Shown here: positions 62,895 to 64,000 of the stretch, piece by piece | How positions within the stretch are numbered: position 1 is the first letter of the stretch | Layout of the letters: every line of letters starts with the position of its first letter | NCBI GenBank assembly: GCA_030616775.1 | Contig: JAUWWQ010000010.1 | Location: 1 to 64,000, forward strand | Origin: Planctomycetota bacterium | Lineage (GTDB): Bacteria; Planctomycetota; Phycisphaerae; UBA1845 | Length of the DNA stretch: 64,000 nucleotides | Reading direction: 5' to 3' | The notes under the pieces: generated by a model | The model's database searches: none | What the model saw: only the letters and a program-made list of their open reading frames with translations | Told to the model about the DNA's origin: nothing | Translations under genes and position numbers: made by a program

Positions 62895-63052
62895 GATGGG
62901 CAAACTTTATAGTGCCACACATCCGGCACCCGAGCCGCTAACATAATCATTTGTTTGAGTTGTCGTCGTGATCCTAGCTCACGTACGAGGGGTCAGAAAA
63001 GGTGTCAGGATGAATTTCTCGACATCGTGAGCAGACTCGGTAGACTTTGGGC

Positions 63053-63118
63053 ATGGGACGACCGCCACGCGTCACGGAGCCGGGGCTTGCCTATCACGTT
63101 TTGAATCGGCGGGTGATA
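63053..63118 (+). pseudogene. N-terminal stub of a REP-associated tyrosine transposase
   Basis: The frame MGRPPRVTEPGLAYHVLNRRV matches the start of Y1/RAYT transposases (RPPR...YHVLNR). Preceding it are GTCAGAAAAGGTGTCAGGATG, of the kind found next to such genes. After about 20 codons the similarity ends at the 81-base repeat, and the catalytic HUH and Tyr regions are absent. Confidence 0.7.
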
Positions 63119-63169
63119 CGCGGACACGATCGAAGAAGTTGTATCCATCATTCGAGACGTAACCGAGCA

Positions 63170-63250
63170 GTAGTATCACGGAATCGCGGCAACTGGCTAC
63201 GGCCGCCACGGGGGGCGGCCGCTACGTAAAAACGAAGCCTGCTGTAGCCC
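63170..63250. repeat. 81-base direct repeat, right copy
   Basis: Same sequence as 59532-59612 except three bases, same orientation. It directly follows the truncated transposase stub. Confidence 0.85.
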
Positions 63251-63364
63251 ACGGCTCTCTTAGGATTTTAGTGGCAATGCTCGTGAACCCCGGTACTAAC
63301 GCCGTTGATGCCTCATCCTGAGGCCCGAAGCGCAAACCCCGGACGGTTGCGCGGCACCGGGAGG

Positions 63365-64000
63365 TCACCCTCCCACAAAACCATACTCTCTCAGTTCCGG
63401 GGCGAGCATGCGATCGATCCGCGACTTGCACGAGGCCAGATGGCTCTCTGAAGCGAAATCGACGCCCCCGCTCGCCAGGGCTTGCTCAATCTGCTCGTTC
63501 AGCTTGCGCAGTGAGTTTTGAACCATAGCGTGTAAGTCGGGTGACACCGCCGTCCCGGGTTGTGTTCGCACAAGCGGCTCGACGACGTTGAGGTACTCGC
63601 GCTGCAGCGAACGCCGGATGCTGGAGATAAACGGCTGGGCATCACTCCACTGGCCGCTGCTTATTCTCTTTGGGTCGGCCAGGTCGGACCAACATGCCCC
63701 TTGGACGCGCTGCAAGTATTCCGCAATGGTGAACTTATCCTTGGAGGTCGTCTTCATCTCGGCGTCCTGGATACGGCGAAGCGTGTTGGGGAAGAGCCTG
63801 TCGAACAAGTTCCACCATTGCAGCACACTGATCAGGTCATGGATAGGGAAGTCCACCATGAAGTTGATCTGGACACCGGCATGCCACCAGCGCGGGGCGG
63901 CCAGGTGATTGAGCACCTCCGGAGAAACCGAGAAGAACTCATCGCTGTAGAGATTCTCCTCGATAAACGCCAGTGCCTTGCGCTGCAGCTCGGGGTCAAC
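63365..64000 (-). CDS. C-terminal part of a DUF5117-type zinc-dependent metalloprotease (runs off the window)
   Basis: The reading frame is open from the window end (beginning VDPELQRKALAFIEEN) to a stop at 63365. The segment EVLNHLAAPRW, IHDLISVLQWWNLFDRLFPNTLRRIQDAE and ISSIRRSLQREYLNVVEPLV resembles the C-terminal helical region of large zinc-dependent metalloproteases with DUF5117/DUF4953 domains. The catalytic HExxH would lie outside the window. Only about 211 codons are present. Confidence 0.65.
   Translation of the reverse strand, partial: VDPELQRKALAFIEENLYSDEFFSVSPEVLNHLAAPRWWHAGVQINFMVDFPIHDLISVLQWWNLFDRLFPNTLRRIQDAEMKTTSKDKFTIAEYLQRVQGACWSDLADPKRISSGQWSDAQPFISSIRRSLQREYLNVVEPLVRTQPGTAVSPDLHAMVQNSLRKLNEQIEQALASGGVDFASESHLASCKSRIDRMLAPELREYGFVGG

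Overview
The window looks like a chromosomal piece of a high-GC member of the Planctomycetota, probably a Phycisphaerae-like lineage. This is inferred from gene content, with no database search. The signs are a short C-terminal PEP-CTERM anchor, an IPTL-CTERM-like protein beside an XrtH-like exosortase, an EpsI-type protein paired with a giant TPR protein, dockerin-like tails on secreted proteases, an HYExAFE-family gene, FeoB with a cysteine-rich partner, and many intergenic palindromic repeats.

Left accessory block (1-3.9 kb): an ATPase gene and a PIN-like nuclease gene one base apart on the minus strand, which is the best candidate for an undescribed defence or toxin-type module. It is followed by a gene eroded by internal deletion and by five tandem copies of a REP-like repeat. 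From 3.9 to 7.4 kb is a ferrous iron operon (DtxR-FeoA fusion regulator, feoA, feoB, FeoB-associated Cys-rich membrane protein) with a clear promoter whose spacer holds a palindrome. Next come a NYN-domain gene broken by a stop codon, a NeuD-like acyltransferase, the EpsI/TPR pair, two CNNM-type transporters, a two-lobed retropepsin-like protease with a dockerin, a cyclodeaminase-family gene carrying an in-frame palindromic insertion, a Na/Ca exchanger and an ABC exporter.

Core block (24-35.5 kb): a secreted M12-like metallopeptidase, then the fatty-acid cluster rpmF-(plsX remnant)-fabH-fabD-fabG-acpP-fabF. The plsX copy is reduced to about 270 bases. A lone FliN-like gene, a CCA-transferase family gene, rsmD, and a YkgJ-type cysteine cluster gene follow.

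Surface-protein block (35.5-48 kb): an intact HYExAFE gene whose 3' end is repeated twice more. Two of the three copies are followed by a tyrosine-recombinase C-terminal fragment. Minus-strand lipoprotein and PEP-CTERM genes lie between the copies. Then come a TolC-family protein, two unusual membrane proteins, a relatively AT-rich IPTL-CTERM protein and the XrtH-like exosortase with a membrane partner.

Right block (48-64 kb): rsmJ, a flavin-reductase remnant, a thiamine-binding MTH1187-family protein, a cation efflux protein, moeA, lnt, a HEAT-repeat lipoprotein and the rod-shape operon mreD-mrdA-rodA. A 3.6 kb stretch bounded by 81-base direct repeats holds small unknown genes, a shortened serine recombinase and a stub of a REP-associated transposase. 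The window ends inside a DUF5117-type metalloprotease.

Several families of dispersed palindromic elements sit in most intergenic gaps. They have entered or touched coding sequence in several places (the cyclodeaminase gene, the rodA stop codon, the moeA start, the 5' end of the HEAT gene), and gene remnants are common. Together these suggest a genome shaped by repeat spread and deletion.
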